Notes under the pieces: generated by a model
Told to the model about the DNA's origin: nothing
Databases searched by the model: none
What the model saw: the letters and a program-made list of their open reading frames with translations, nothing else
Part shown: positions 1 to 6,233 of the stretch, one piece after another
Numbering within the stretch: the stretch's first letter is position 1
Layout of the letters: each line of letters opens with the position of its first letter
Program-made: the position numbers and the translations under genes
Origin: Prevotellaceae bacterium
GTDB taxonomy: Bacteria; Bacteroidota; Bacteroidia; Bacteroidales; Paludibacteraceae
Length of the DNA stretch: 11,636 bases
Reading direction: 5' to 3'
Assembly (NCBI GenBank): GCA_031255055.1
Contig: JAIRTG010000206.1
Location: 1-11,636, forward strand

Positions 1-186
1 CCGTATCTCTGGGTAAAGACGCCCGACAGGGCAAATAGTTGGGAATACTTCGACTTTCTGCTAAAAGAAAAAAACATTGTCACCACCCCCGGCGTCGGCT
101 TTGGCGTCGAAGGCAACGATTTTATTCGTCTGTCGGCTTTCGGCAGCAGAGAGCATACGCTCGAAGCAATGCATCGGCTCACGTAA
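1..186 (+). CDS. dapL: LL-diaminopimelate aminotransferase, C-terminal fragment
   Basis: The gene is cut by the window edge. Only the last 61 codons are present, in frame from base 1 to the TAA at 184-186. The peptide starts PYLWVKTPD and contains SWEYFDFLL, then TPGVGFG, then FIRLSAFGSRE. This is the characteristic C-terminal end of DapL, where the arginine of the GSR motif is expected to bind the substrate carboxylate. DapL is a PLP-dependent fold-type I aminotransferase. It converts tetrahydrodipicolinate to LL-diaminopimelate in one step, feeding lysine and peptidoglycan synthesis in the cytoplasm. The protein is about 410 residues in the family, so roughly 350 residues lie outside the window. 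It converges on aroA, and the 142 bases between the two stop codons contain repeat copy A. A related class-I aminotransferase is possible, but the motif order fits DapL best. Confidence 0.85.
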   Translation, partial: PYLWVKTPDRANSWEYFDFLLKEKNIVTTPGVGFGVEGNDFIRLSAFGSREHTLEAMHRLT

Positions 187-243
187 TAAGACATCAGGAA
201 ACCATCCTGCAACCGGAAACAGAGCGTCATGGAGGACAGGCAA

Positions 244-347
244 CGGGGCGTTGCGGGGCAGAGCCCCGCAGAGGGGGTAGCGGAAGACGCCGTAGGCGGC
301 TGTAGCGAGGGGGAGACTTCCCCCCCACCTAATTCTCTTTCTCTTTC
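244..347 (+). repeat. GC-rich structured interspersed repeat, copy A
   Basis: This is one of three near-identical copies in the window; the others are at 3447-3557 (+) and 11491-11583 (-). From 5' to 3' it holds three predicted hairpins. The first is an 8-bp perfect stem TGCGGGGC/GCCCCGCA with loop AGA (252-270). The second is a small central palindrome CGCC-GTA-GGCG. The third is GGGGGA-GACT-TCCCCC (309-324), followed by a pyrimidine tail CTCTTTCTCTTTC. Copy A has two extra C residues after hairpin three and GTAGCG where the other copies read GAAGCG. It lies between the convergent ends of dapL and aroA, and its last 19 bases encode the aroA C-terminus and stop. It may double as a terminator for dapL, but the tail is mixed C/T and not a clean T run. 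Confidence 0.9.
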
Positions 348-1576
348 CGGAAGGATGATGACATGGACTGATTTATCTTGTCGAAATCGTCCCAAAAATG
401 GGGATACGATTTGCTGACGACTTCGGAATGTGATATCTCGATTGTTTGCAATAGCGACATCGGCGCAAATGCCATTGCCATCCGATGATCGTTGTAGGTT
501 TCGATACGGCTGTTGCGTTCGGGTTCCGTTTTTGCGCCTGTCCAAATCAGACTGTCGCTGTTTTCCTGTGTAAGCAGGTAGCCGAGTTTCCGCAGTTCGG
601 TCGTTAATGCTTCGATCCGGTCGGTTTCTTTTATCCTCAAATTGTGCAGGCCGGTGAATCGAAAGGGAATGGCTTTCGCACAGCAGGTGACGGCAAATGT
701 CTGCGCTAAATCGGGTTGGGCGATAAAGTTATATTCAAAAAAAGTAACCGTCTTGCACCCGGCGGTGATGAATACTCCTTCTTTTCGGCCGACGGTTTTT
801 ATCCCGAAGTTCTCAAATAATCGGGCGGTTTCGCTGTCGCCCTGTATACTGTCGGTGGTCAATCCGCGGAAAAAAATACTGCCTTTCCCGATAATCGAAA
901 GTATCTCGTACCAGTATGACGCCGCCGACCAGTCGCTTTCTACCGTGAACGGTACAGGTCGGTAGGCTTGAGCGGGAATGTGAATGATGTCCTCTTCAAA
1001 TGACGGTGTGACGCCGAAACGACGCATCATTGCGGCTGTCATTTCGATGTACGGACGGGATACAATGTCGGCGCCTTCCAACCGTATCTGCAATCCGTGC
1101 CGCATATAGGGCGCAATCAGCATGAGCGCCGAAATGTATTGACTGCTGACGCTGCCGTCTAACCGAAGCTCGCCGCCGGTCAACGCGCTGCCGAAAATGC
1201 GCAAAGGCGGAAAACCGTCTTCTCTAAGGTATGTTATTTTCGCGCCGAGCGTGTTCAGGGCGTCTACCAGTATCTTTATCGGACGCCGATTCATCCGTTC
1301 GCTGCCGGTGATTGTCCATTCGCCAAAGGTTTTCGATAGAAAAGCGGTCAGAAATCGCATGGCCGTCCCGGAGGCGCCAATGTCGAAATGTGTGTCGTTT
1401 GAATCCAGCGCCTGCTGCAATAGGCGGGTGTCGTCGCTGTCGGACAGGTTGATTATTTCGTGGGGATTGTCTGACAGGGCGTTCAAGATCAATGCTCGGT
1501 TGCTGATGCTTTTCGATGCGGGAAGTTGTATCTCTAAATGAAGGTCGACGGTTTTGGGGGCGATCGTTCTGTTCAT
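329..1576 (-). CDS. aroA: 3-phosphoshikimate 1-carboxyvinyltransferase (EPSP synthase)
   Basis: This 415-residue cytoplasmic enzyme performs the sixth step of the shikimate pathway. It joins phosphoenolpyruvate to shikimate-3-phosphate to give EPSP, the precursor of chorismate and aromatic amino acids. Family motifs appear in order: LPASKSISNRALI (K22, S23, R27), IGASGTAMRFL (67-76), SERMNRRPI (92-100), SSQY (144-147), the aspartate in AQPDLAQTFA (D289), KETDR (316-320, with E317 as the expected catalytic acid), NDHRMAMA (362-369) and SKSYPHFW (388-395). No expected active-site residue is missing. The ATG at 1576 is 18 bases after the gldG stop, without a Shine-Dalgarno, so the two are probably co-transcribed. 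The C-terminus is odd: after the usual end near FWDDFDK there is a 14-15 residue tail, NQSMSSSFRKEKEN. Its last five codons and TAG stop lie in repeat copy A. Confidence 0.96.
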   Translation of the reverse strand: MNRTIAPKTVDLHLEIQLPASKSISNRALILNALSDNPHEIINLSDSDDTRLLQQALDSNDTHFDIGASGTAMRFLTAFLSKTFGEWTITGSERMNRRPIKILVDALNTLGAKITYLREDGFPPLRIFGSALTGGELRLDGSVSSQYISALMLIAPYMRHGLQIRLEGADIVSRPYIEMTAAMMRRFGVTPSFEEDIIHIPAQAYRPVPFTVESDWSAASYWYEILSIIGKGSIFFRGLTTDSIQGDSETARLFENFGIKTVGRKEGVFITAGCKTVTFFEYNFIAQPDLAQTFAVTCCAKAIPFRFTGLHNLRIKETDRIEALTTELRKLGYLLTQENSDSLIWTGAKTEPERNSRIETYNDHRMAMAFAPMSLLQTIEISHSEVVSKSYPHFWDDFDKINQSMSSSFRKEKEN

Positions 1577-1594
1577 GTTGCAAGAAATCGGCGG

Positions 1595-3277
1595 TCAGAC
1601 TTTTGTGTATTTTCTTTTCCGTATCAGCCGGTACGACAGCCCGCCGACGGCGAGTAATGCCAATGGCAGCGTCAGGTTGATTAGTTGCCATTTCAACCTG
1701 TCGTTTTCGATCAGTTTGCTGTTTAGCAGACGTAGTTTGACCGTTCGCGACCGTAAATTGATCCGGCCTTCGCTGTCGGCCAGGTATAATACGACGTTCC
1801 GGATAAAATCTTTGTTCCCAAACTGCCGGTTCGTGTAACGGTCATAACCGACCGGAATGATTTGGTTGTCGGCCGTAACGCCGTTTCGGATGATATCGCC
1901 GTCGGCAATAAATACTTGTCGCGTGGGCTGGCTTTCGCTCTTGAACGGTTTCGGATTGATGATCTCTTTCGGAGGAATCCGGTTTGTAAAGTTTGAAGGG
2001 AAAATACCCTCCAGCGCAACGGCTACGGGGATGTAGGACAGATGGAAGTAATCGGTGTCGTCGGTACGGGGCGTTTGGCTCAAATCGATCACGGCGGGCG
2101 TGCCGACGATATGCGAATTGTCGGATGTTGCCAGCAGGTATTCGGCTTGCAGGTGTTCGTGTCGGCCGACCAACTCAAGCGCCGAACAGTATTCGCCCCG
2201 TACCTCGGCAATGTTGCGCGTAACCGGGTGTTGGCTCGCCGTCAGCAACAGGGGATAATAGAACCAGGGAACGGGTTCAAAGTGCGGTTCTTCGTCGGCA
2301 GGGGCGATGTTGACGGGTACGTGGGTGCATTGAACGTCTTGTACCAGAACGGGATTTATCCGCACGCCGTAGCGAAAAAACAGGTCTTTTAGGTTGACGT
2401 CCAGTTCGACGGCGGGCGATGCGCCTGATTGCGATAACCGGTCGGGGGCGATTTGTACGGCGTCGAGCAGCCACAGGACTTTCCCGCCGTTCATGATGTA
2501 TTGGTCGAGGATAAATTTCTCTGTCTCCGAAAAGGCCTCGACCGGACGCGCTACTATCACCATTTTGTAATCGTCCAACACGGCGGCGTCGTGACCGATT
2601 ACGCCTCTGTCGATCTGGAAATACCGGCTCAGCAAGAGGCTGATGTCGTATGTTTCCTGTTCGGACAGTTCGCCGTGTCCTTCGATAAAGGCAATCTTCC
2701 GGACTTCGCGGCTCGACAGGCGCTCGATTGCGTCGGTTATTTCAAATTCCAGATTTTCGATGGAGATATTCAGGTTTTCTTCGCCCGAAAGTCCTTGCAG
2801 GTTTTTCAGGAGTCGGACGGCTTCTGTTTTGCCGTTGTAGGTGATCTCGATCCACGGGAATATGATTTTCCGTATTGATTTGCCTTCTTTATCGCGTTCG
2901 TAAACGGCTGTGGGCGTCAATCCCCGCTCTTCGAGTCGCGCATATTGTTCTTCGCGTTCGGCATTGCTACCGGCTACGGAGGGGTTGATGAGTACGGGCG
3001 TTATGTTCCCCGACGCATAAACGGCTAGTTCGTTTATTAAATCGAGGGTCGATCGCTTCAGGCGCAGGAATCCGGCGTTCAGATCGCCGTCGAGATAGAC
3101 GGCTATTTCGGGCGACGATGTCAGGTTACGCATCAGGGTTTTGCTTTGCTCGGAGATGCTGTAGCGTTTGTCTTCCGTCAAATCGATTCTGATGAAGAAA
3201 TGGCGCGACAAAATTATTACTAATAGCCAGCAGGCGATGAGTAGTAAATGGTTGTATTTTCTTGTTTTTATACGCAT
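1595..3277 (-). CDS. gldG: GldG-like ABC transporter auxiliary protein
   Basis: This 560-residue inner-membrane protein matches the GldG family. An N-terminal membrane anchor at about residues 9-24 is followed by IRIDLTEDKRYSIS, typical of GldG, where a hydrophobic anchor leads into a large periplasmic region. FIEGHGE (197-203) and GGKVLWLLD (264-272) mark the DUF4350/ABC-auxiliary core. A second hydrophobic segment at about 531-551 ends in the basic tail RLIRKRKYTKV. In gliding Bacteroidota, GldG works with the ABC-2 permease GldF and the ATPase GldA. Non-gliding Bacteroidales keep homologues whose substrate is unknown, so gliding should not be inferred. The usual partner gldF is not upstream; the next gene is the divergent pyrH. 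The ATG at 3277 is preceded by an exact TAnnTTTG -7 box about 50 bases upstream. aroA follows 18 bases downstream. Confidence 0.88.
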   Translation of the reverse strand: MRIKTRKYNHLLLIACWLLVIILSRHFFIRIDLTEDKRYSISEQSKTLMRNLTSSPEIAVYLDGDLNAGFLRLKRSTLDLINELAVYASGNITPVLINPSVAGSNAEREEQYARLEERGLTPTAVYERDKEGKSIRKIIFPWIEITYNGKTEAVRLLKNLQGLSGEENLNISIENLEFEITDAIERLSSREVRKIAFIEGHGELSEQETYDISLLLSRYFQIDRGVIGHDAAVLDDYKMVIVARPVEAFSETEKFILDQYIMNGGKVLWLLDAVQIAPDRLSQSGASPAVELDVNLKDLFFRYGVRINPVLVQDVQCTHVPVNIAPADEEPHFEPVPWFYYPLLLTASQHPVTRNIAEVRGEYCSALELVGRHEHLQAEYLLATSDNSHIVGTPAVIDLSQTPRTDDTDYFHLSYIPVAVALEGIFPSNFTNRIPPKEIINPKPFKSESQPTRQVFIADGDIIRNGVTADNQIIPVGYDRYTNRQFGNKDFIRNVVLYLADSEGRINLRSRTVKLRLLNSKLIENDRLKWQLINLTLPLALLAVGGLSYRLIRKRKYTKV

Positions 3278-3329
3278 TGAAATCTAATTTAATAAGTCGA
3301 CGATGAACTGTTTTCCGCATTTTGACGGA

Positions 3330-3337
3330 CAAAGGTA
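3330..3337 (-). promoter_or_regulatory. Predicted -7 box of the gldG-aroA promoter
   Basis: Read on the minus strand the bases are TACCTTTG, an exact match to the Bacteroidota sigma-factor -7 consensus TAnnTTTG. It is 52 bases upstream of the gldG ATG, implying a leader of roughly 45 bases. There is no good TTTG -33 box at the usual spacing: 19 bases upstream the sequence reads TAAT. That position is where the heptamer inverted repeat begins, so the repeat may have replaced or may modulate the -33 region. Confidence 0.55.
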
Positions 3338-3355
3338 GCAAAAAATCATTTTAAC

Positions 3356-3440
3356 GATTAGCGTTTAGTGTTTAGTGATTAGTGTGGATTCGCTATAATT
3401 AATCATTAACTAAAACACTAATCACTAATCGCTAAACACT
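3356..3440. repeat. Heptamer-based imperfect inverted repeat
   Basis: The left arm is built of degenerate 7-base units (GATTAGC, GTTTAGT, GTTTAGT, GATTAGT). The right arm carries the same units in reverse complement (ACTAATC, ACTAATC, GCTAAAC). Aligning 3360-3385 with the reverse complement of 3415-3440 gives 23 matches in 26 positions, separated by a 29-base AT-rich spacer. As RNA or single-stranded DNA this would form a long AT-rich hairpin. It starts about 20 bases upstream of the gldG -7 box and ends 6 bases before GC-rich repeat copy B. Confidence 0.85.
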
Positions 3441-3446
3441 CTTCAC

Positions 3447-3557
3447 TGTCTTTCGGGGCGTTGCGGGGCGGAGCCCCGCAGAGGGGGTAGCGGAAGACCG
3501 CCTACGGCGGGCTGAAGCGAGGGGGAGACTTCCCCCACCTAAATCTCTTTCTCTTTC
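3447..3557 (+). repeat. GC-rich structured interspersed repeat, copy B
   Basis: Same family as copies A and C and in the + orientation. It shares TGTCTTTCGGGGCG at its 5' end with copy C, and the 3' pyrimidine tail CTCTTTCTCTTTC with copy A, so it is the most complete copy here. Hairpin one has loop GGA instead of AGA. The central hairpin is CCGCC-TAC-GGCGG, the inverted form of the one in A and C, plus two extra G residues. Hairpin three (GGGGGA-GACT-TCCCCC) is intact. It sits in the divergent gldG/pyrH spacer, so its role is not simply transcription termination. Confidence 0.9.
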
Positions 3558-3643
3558 TTTTAAAGAGAATTCCTGGAAATGACGTTTAATTACTAAATCA
3601 GAATCACAAATCGCTGTTTTGAATTGCCGAAAAAGTAAATTAA

Positions 3644-3674
3644 TTTGTAAATTACGGACAAAATATTACTTTTG
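3644..3674 (+). promoter_or_regulatory. Predicted Bacteroidota-type promoter of pyrH
   Basis: The -33 box TTTG (3644-3647) and the -7 box TACTTTTG (3667-3674, exact TAnnTTTG) are separated by 19 bases, the usual spacing for the primary sigma factor of Bacteroidota. The ATG of pyrH is 17 bases after the -7 box, so the leader would be about 10 bases, A/T-rich and without a Shine-Dalgarno. Confidence 0.75.
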
Positions 3675-3691
3675 CTCAAAATCTTTATTTT

Positions 3692-4402
3692 ATGCCTGTA
3701 TATAAACGAATATTATTAAAACTTAGCGGTGAATCGCTCATGGGCGATAAACAGTACGGAATCGATGAACGACGTCTGGATGAATATGCCAGGCAGATTG
3801 CCGAAATAGTTCAAATGGGTGTTCAGGTCGGTATTGTTGTCGGCGGCGGAAATATTTTTAGGGGACTGAGCGGCGCTGCCAAAGGGTTCGACCGAGTACA
3901 GGGCGACCAAATGGGTATGTTGGCTACCATTATCAACGGATTGGCGCTGAACTCGGCTTTGCTGAATAAGAATATAAAATCGTGCGTGTTGACGGCTGTC
4001 GGAATGGAGCCGATCGGGGAAGCGTATAGTAAGCAAAAAGCCGTAGAACGACTGCTGAAAGGGGAAACTGTGATTCTTTCGGGTGGTACGGGTAATCCGT
4101 ATTTTACGACCGATACGGGCGCTTCGCTGAGGGCTATCGAAATCGAAGCCGATGTGTTGTTGAAAGGTACAAGGGTTGACGGAATCTATACCGCCGACCC
4201 CGAAAAAGATAATAATGCAGCGAAATTCGATGAAATTACTTACGATGAAATTTATCGCCGAAACCTGAAAGTGATGGATCTGACCGCGACAACGATGTGT
4301 AAAGAAAATAATATGCCGATTTATGTTTTTGATATGGATACGGCCGGTAATCTGAAAAAAGTGATCGACGGTGAAAAAATCGGTACCTTAGTCAAAAAAT
4401 AA
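3692..4402 (+). CDS. pyrH: UMP kinase
   Basis: PyrH phosphorylates UMP to UDP with ATP, an essential step that supplies all pyrimidine nucleotides. It is a cytoplasmic hexamer of the amino-acid-kinase fold. The 236-residue length is normal. Visible motifs are KLSGESL (10-16) for phosphate binding, VVGGGNIFRG (49-58), GDQMGMLAT (71-79) for UMP binding, GGTGNPYFTTDT (131-142), and KGTRVDGIYTADP (158-170) around the nucleotide pocket. Bacterial UMP kinases are typically activated by GTP and inhibited by UTP. The ATG at 3692 gives the family N-terminus MPVYKRILLKLSGE and lies just behind a well-formed promoter. frr follows after 65 bases with no terminator seen, so the pair is probably one operon, a common arrangement. 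Confidence 0.97.
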   Translation: MPVYKRILLKLSGESLMGDKQYGIDERRLDEYARQIAEIVQMGVQVGIVVGGGNIFRGLSGAAKGFDRVQGDQMGMLATIINGLALNSALLNKNIKSCVLTAVGMEPIGEAYSKQKAVERLLKGETVILSGGTGNPYFTTDTGASLRAIEIEADVLLKGTRVDGIYTADPEKDNNAAKFDEITYDEIYRRNLKVMDLTATTMCKENNMPIYVFDMDTAGNLKKVIDGEKIGTLVKK

Positions 4403-4467
4403 TGTGTTCGTGCAACCGAAAGATATTCCTTCTAATCAAATATTAACCCCATAAAATAAAAAGCAAT

Positions 4468-5028
4468 ATGATAGACGTAAAACCATACCTGAAACAGGCC
4501 GGCGAAAGCATGGAGGCATCTATCCGGTTTTTGGATGATGCTCTGGCGCATATCCGTGCAGGAAAAGCAAATCCGCGTATCTTGGATAATATCCGTGTCA
4601 ATTATTACGGTTCGATGGTGCCGCTGAGCAATGTGGCGACAGTGACAACTCCGGATGCTAAAACAATCGTGGTGCAACCTTGGGAAAAAGGCTTGATCTC
4701 GGTTGTTGAAAAAGCTATTCAAGATTCGGATGTCGGCATTACACCCGCCAATAACGGAGAAATTATCCGCCTGGCTATTCCGCCGCTGACCGGAGAACGA
4801 CGTAAAGAATTGGCGAAAAAAGCGCGTGCGGAAGGCGAAGATGCCAAAATAAGTATCCGTAATGCCAGAAGAGAAGCTATCGAAAAAATTAAAAAAGCCG
4901 TGAAAGACGGCCTGCCGGAAGATAGTGGAAAAGATGCGGAGGCCGAAGTCCAAAAAATCCATGATAAGTATATCAAAAAAACGGACGACCTGCTGGCCGA
5001 TAAGGAGAAGGAAATAATGACGGTGTAG
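4468..5028 (+). CDS. frr: Ribosome recycling factor
   Basis: RRF works with EF-G after peptide release to split the post-termination ribosome into subunits. The 186-residue length is normal. The protein begins MIDVKPYLKQAGESMEASI. It has the domain I/II junction NPRILDNIRVNYYGSMVPLSNVATV (35-59) and PPLTGERRKELAKKAR (105-120), which forms the start of the long helix and carries the conserved arginine pair (R111, R112). The C-terminal part is a charged helical region ending ADKEKEIMTV. The start codon is preceded by an A-rich leader (AAAATAAAAAGCAAT). It is probably transcribed from the pyrH promoter. A stable hairpin at 5065-5095 follows the stop by 36 bases and probably ends most transcripts. 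Confidence 0.97.
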   Translation: MIDVKPYLKQAGESMEASIRFLDDALAHIRAGKANPRILDNIRVNYYGSMVPLSNVATVTTPDAKTIVVQPWEKGLISVVEKAIQDSDVGITPANNGEIIRLAIPPLTGERRKELAKKARAEGEDAKISIRNARREAIEKIKKAVKDGLPEDSGKDAEAEVQKIHDKYIKKTDDLLADKEKEIMTV

Positions 5029-5064
5029 AACCGCCTTTTTCCGCTCAAAATTTATACAAAAAAC

Positions 5065-5101
5065 ATCAGTCATCCCGCTCCGCAGGATGACTGATATTTT
5101 G
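5065..5101 (+). terminator. Hairpin terminator after frr, abutting the next start codon
   Basis: A perfect 11-bp stem, ATCAGTCATCC (5065-5075) with GGATGACTGAT (5085-5095), encloses a 9-base loop and is followed by ATTTTG. An A-rich run (ACAAAAAAC) precedes it. The form is that of an intrinsic terminator, though the T run is short. It ends only 8 bases before the ATG of the outer-membrane protein gene at 5104, so it may instead act as a leader hairpin or attenuator for that gene. Confidence 0.65.
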
Positions 5102-5103
5102 AA

Positions 5104-6222
5104 ATGACCGACAATAAATATACCTACCCAATCTTCGCCCTTTTGTTCTACTGCTTTGCCGGTGTGTTTCCGACACACGCCCAACAAAAAGCCGAAAACG
5201 ATTCAAACATCATAAAAGGAAGTTTGCTGATAGTGCCATTCGCAACCTATCAGGAAGAGACGTCGTTTGCTCCGGGCGTCTCTTTTGCCTGTCATTTCAA
5301 AAGTAATGATTATGGCCGGATAAGCTCGCTCAACGGTTTTGCAACGTATACTTTTCGGCATCAGTTTGTTTTTCAAGCATCGCCCAAAATCTATTTCAGA
5401 GATACAAAGTGGTTTTTATACGGACATCTCTCACTCCGCAATTATACCGACCGGTTTTATGGCATCGGCAATCAGCCAACCGACTTGAAACAGCCGTATG
5501 TTGCGCAAACATTCGGTATCGACCTGCAACCGCAGTATGAAACAGGCAAAGATCTTTTTGTAGGACCGAATATCTGCTACGAATATGAAAAAATCGAACC
5601 CGGCGAATCTTTTTCCGAAAATCGGGATGTTATTTTCGATAATTACGGGAAAACAGGTTGGGAAAAACCTTACGGAAGATTGGCTTTAGGACTTGCCGGT
5701 ATGTACAACAAACGCGATAATACATTTTATACCCGTAAAGGCTATTTTGCCAAACTGGTGTACAATGTCGCAGTGGCGGGTATCGGCAGTACATATACCA
5801 CCCATCGCCTCACGGCGGATTACCGACATTTTCTACCTGTTTTCAATAGCCATACCCTGGCGTGGCAGGCCTGTATAAATGTGGTTTGGGGAAAAGAAAT
5901 TCCGTTCTCGTCGTTGCCAACCGTTGGCGGGAGCGATTTCCTGCGCGGATTCAGGCAGGGAGTGTATCGGGATAACTGTATGTTTGTGTTGCAGGCCGAA
6001 TATCGTATGCCCGTTTATAAACGTTTCAAAAGCGTTATTTTTCTGTCCGCAGGCGATGTGTTGAACAGCGGTAATGCTCATATTGAAAAACTTAAAGTTT
6101 CGTATGGCGTCGGCCTGCGATTCAGGTACAATGACGCAGGCGCACACTTGCGTTTTGATGTTGCTAAAAATAATTACGGCGACGATTTTCAGTTTTACTT
6201 AACCGCATCGGAAGCTTTTTAG
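5104..6222 (+). CDS. BamA/TamA-family (Omp85-type) outer-membrane barrel protein without POTRA domains
   Basis: This 372-residue protein has a signal peptide (hydrophobic residues 9-22, likely cleaved after THA at 26). The mature part consists of alternating beta strands and no POTRA domains. Omp85-superfamily features are RDNTFYTRKGYFAKL (204-218), the VGGSDFLRGF motif (274-283) with the conserved RGF of the barrel lid loop, the repeated strand pattern GVGLRFRYNDAGAHLRFDVA (335-354), and a C-terminal phenylalanine as in BAM-recognised barrels. It should lie in the outer membrane. Substrate or function is unknown; secretion, lipid handling and adhesin roles are all possible. The start is firm, because an in-frame TGA lies at 5092-5094 with no alternative codon between. 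The start lies right behind the 5065-5095 hairpin, and rsgA begins 11 bases after the stop, indicating co-transcription with rsgA. Confidence 0.82.
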   Translation: MTDNKYTYPIFALLFYCFAGVFPTHAQQKAENDSNIIKGSLLIVPFATYQEETSFAPGVSFACHFKSNDYGRISSLNGFATYTFRHQFVFQASPKIYFRDTKWFLYGHLSLRNYTDRFYGIGNQPTDLKQPYVAQTFGIDLQPQYETGKDLFVGPNICYEYEKIEPGESFSENRDVIFDNYGKTGWEKPYGRLALGLAGMYNKRDNTFYTRKGYFAKLVYNVAVAGIGSTYTTHRLTADYRHFLPVFNSHTLAWQACINVVWGKEIPFSSLPTVGGSDFLRGFRQGVYRDNCMFVLQAEYRMPVYKRFKSVIFLSAGDVLNSGNAHIEKLKVSYGVGLRFRYNDAGAHLRFDVAKNNYGDDFQFYLTASEAF

Positions 6223-6233
6223 AAAAAAACAGC

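Larger units (their letters stand above)
3278..3691. other. Divergent intergenic region gldG/pyrH
   Basis: These 414 bases have no convincing gene. From left to right they hold the gldG leader and -7 box (3330-3337), a heptamer-based inverted repeat (3356-3440) and GC-rich repeat copy B (3447-3557). A short AT-rich stretch follows, including the small hairpin CTCTTT/AAAGAG (3551-3567), and then the pyrH promoter (3644-3674). The sharp change from AT-rich flanks to the GC-rich repeat suggests that copy B was inserted rather than evolved in place. Confidence 0.8.

Noticed and set aside
244..347. Copy A as a dedicated terminator for dapL and aroA
   Set aside because: Hairpins are present but the tails are mixed pyrimidine, and sister copies lie upstream of genes; any terminator effect is probably secondary.
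39..417. Short + frames covering the dapL end and repeat copy A
   Set aside because: They overlap the real dapL frame (frame 1, ending at 186) or translate the GC-rich repeat into Arg/Gly-rich nonsense. A similar frame over copy C (11350-11613) is rejected for the same reason.
1224..1691. 155-codon minus-strand frame overlapping aroA and gldG
   Set aside because: It is in another frame over two recognised genes and its Arg/Pro-rich product has no family features.
4432..5187. 251-codon open frame on the minus strand across frr
   Set aside because: It is antisense to the well-conserved frr gene, runs through the 5065-5095 hairpin, and its product is a Phe/Ile-rich artefact of the opposite-strand codons.
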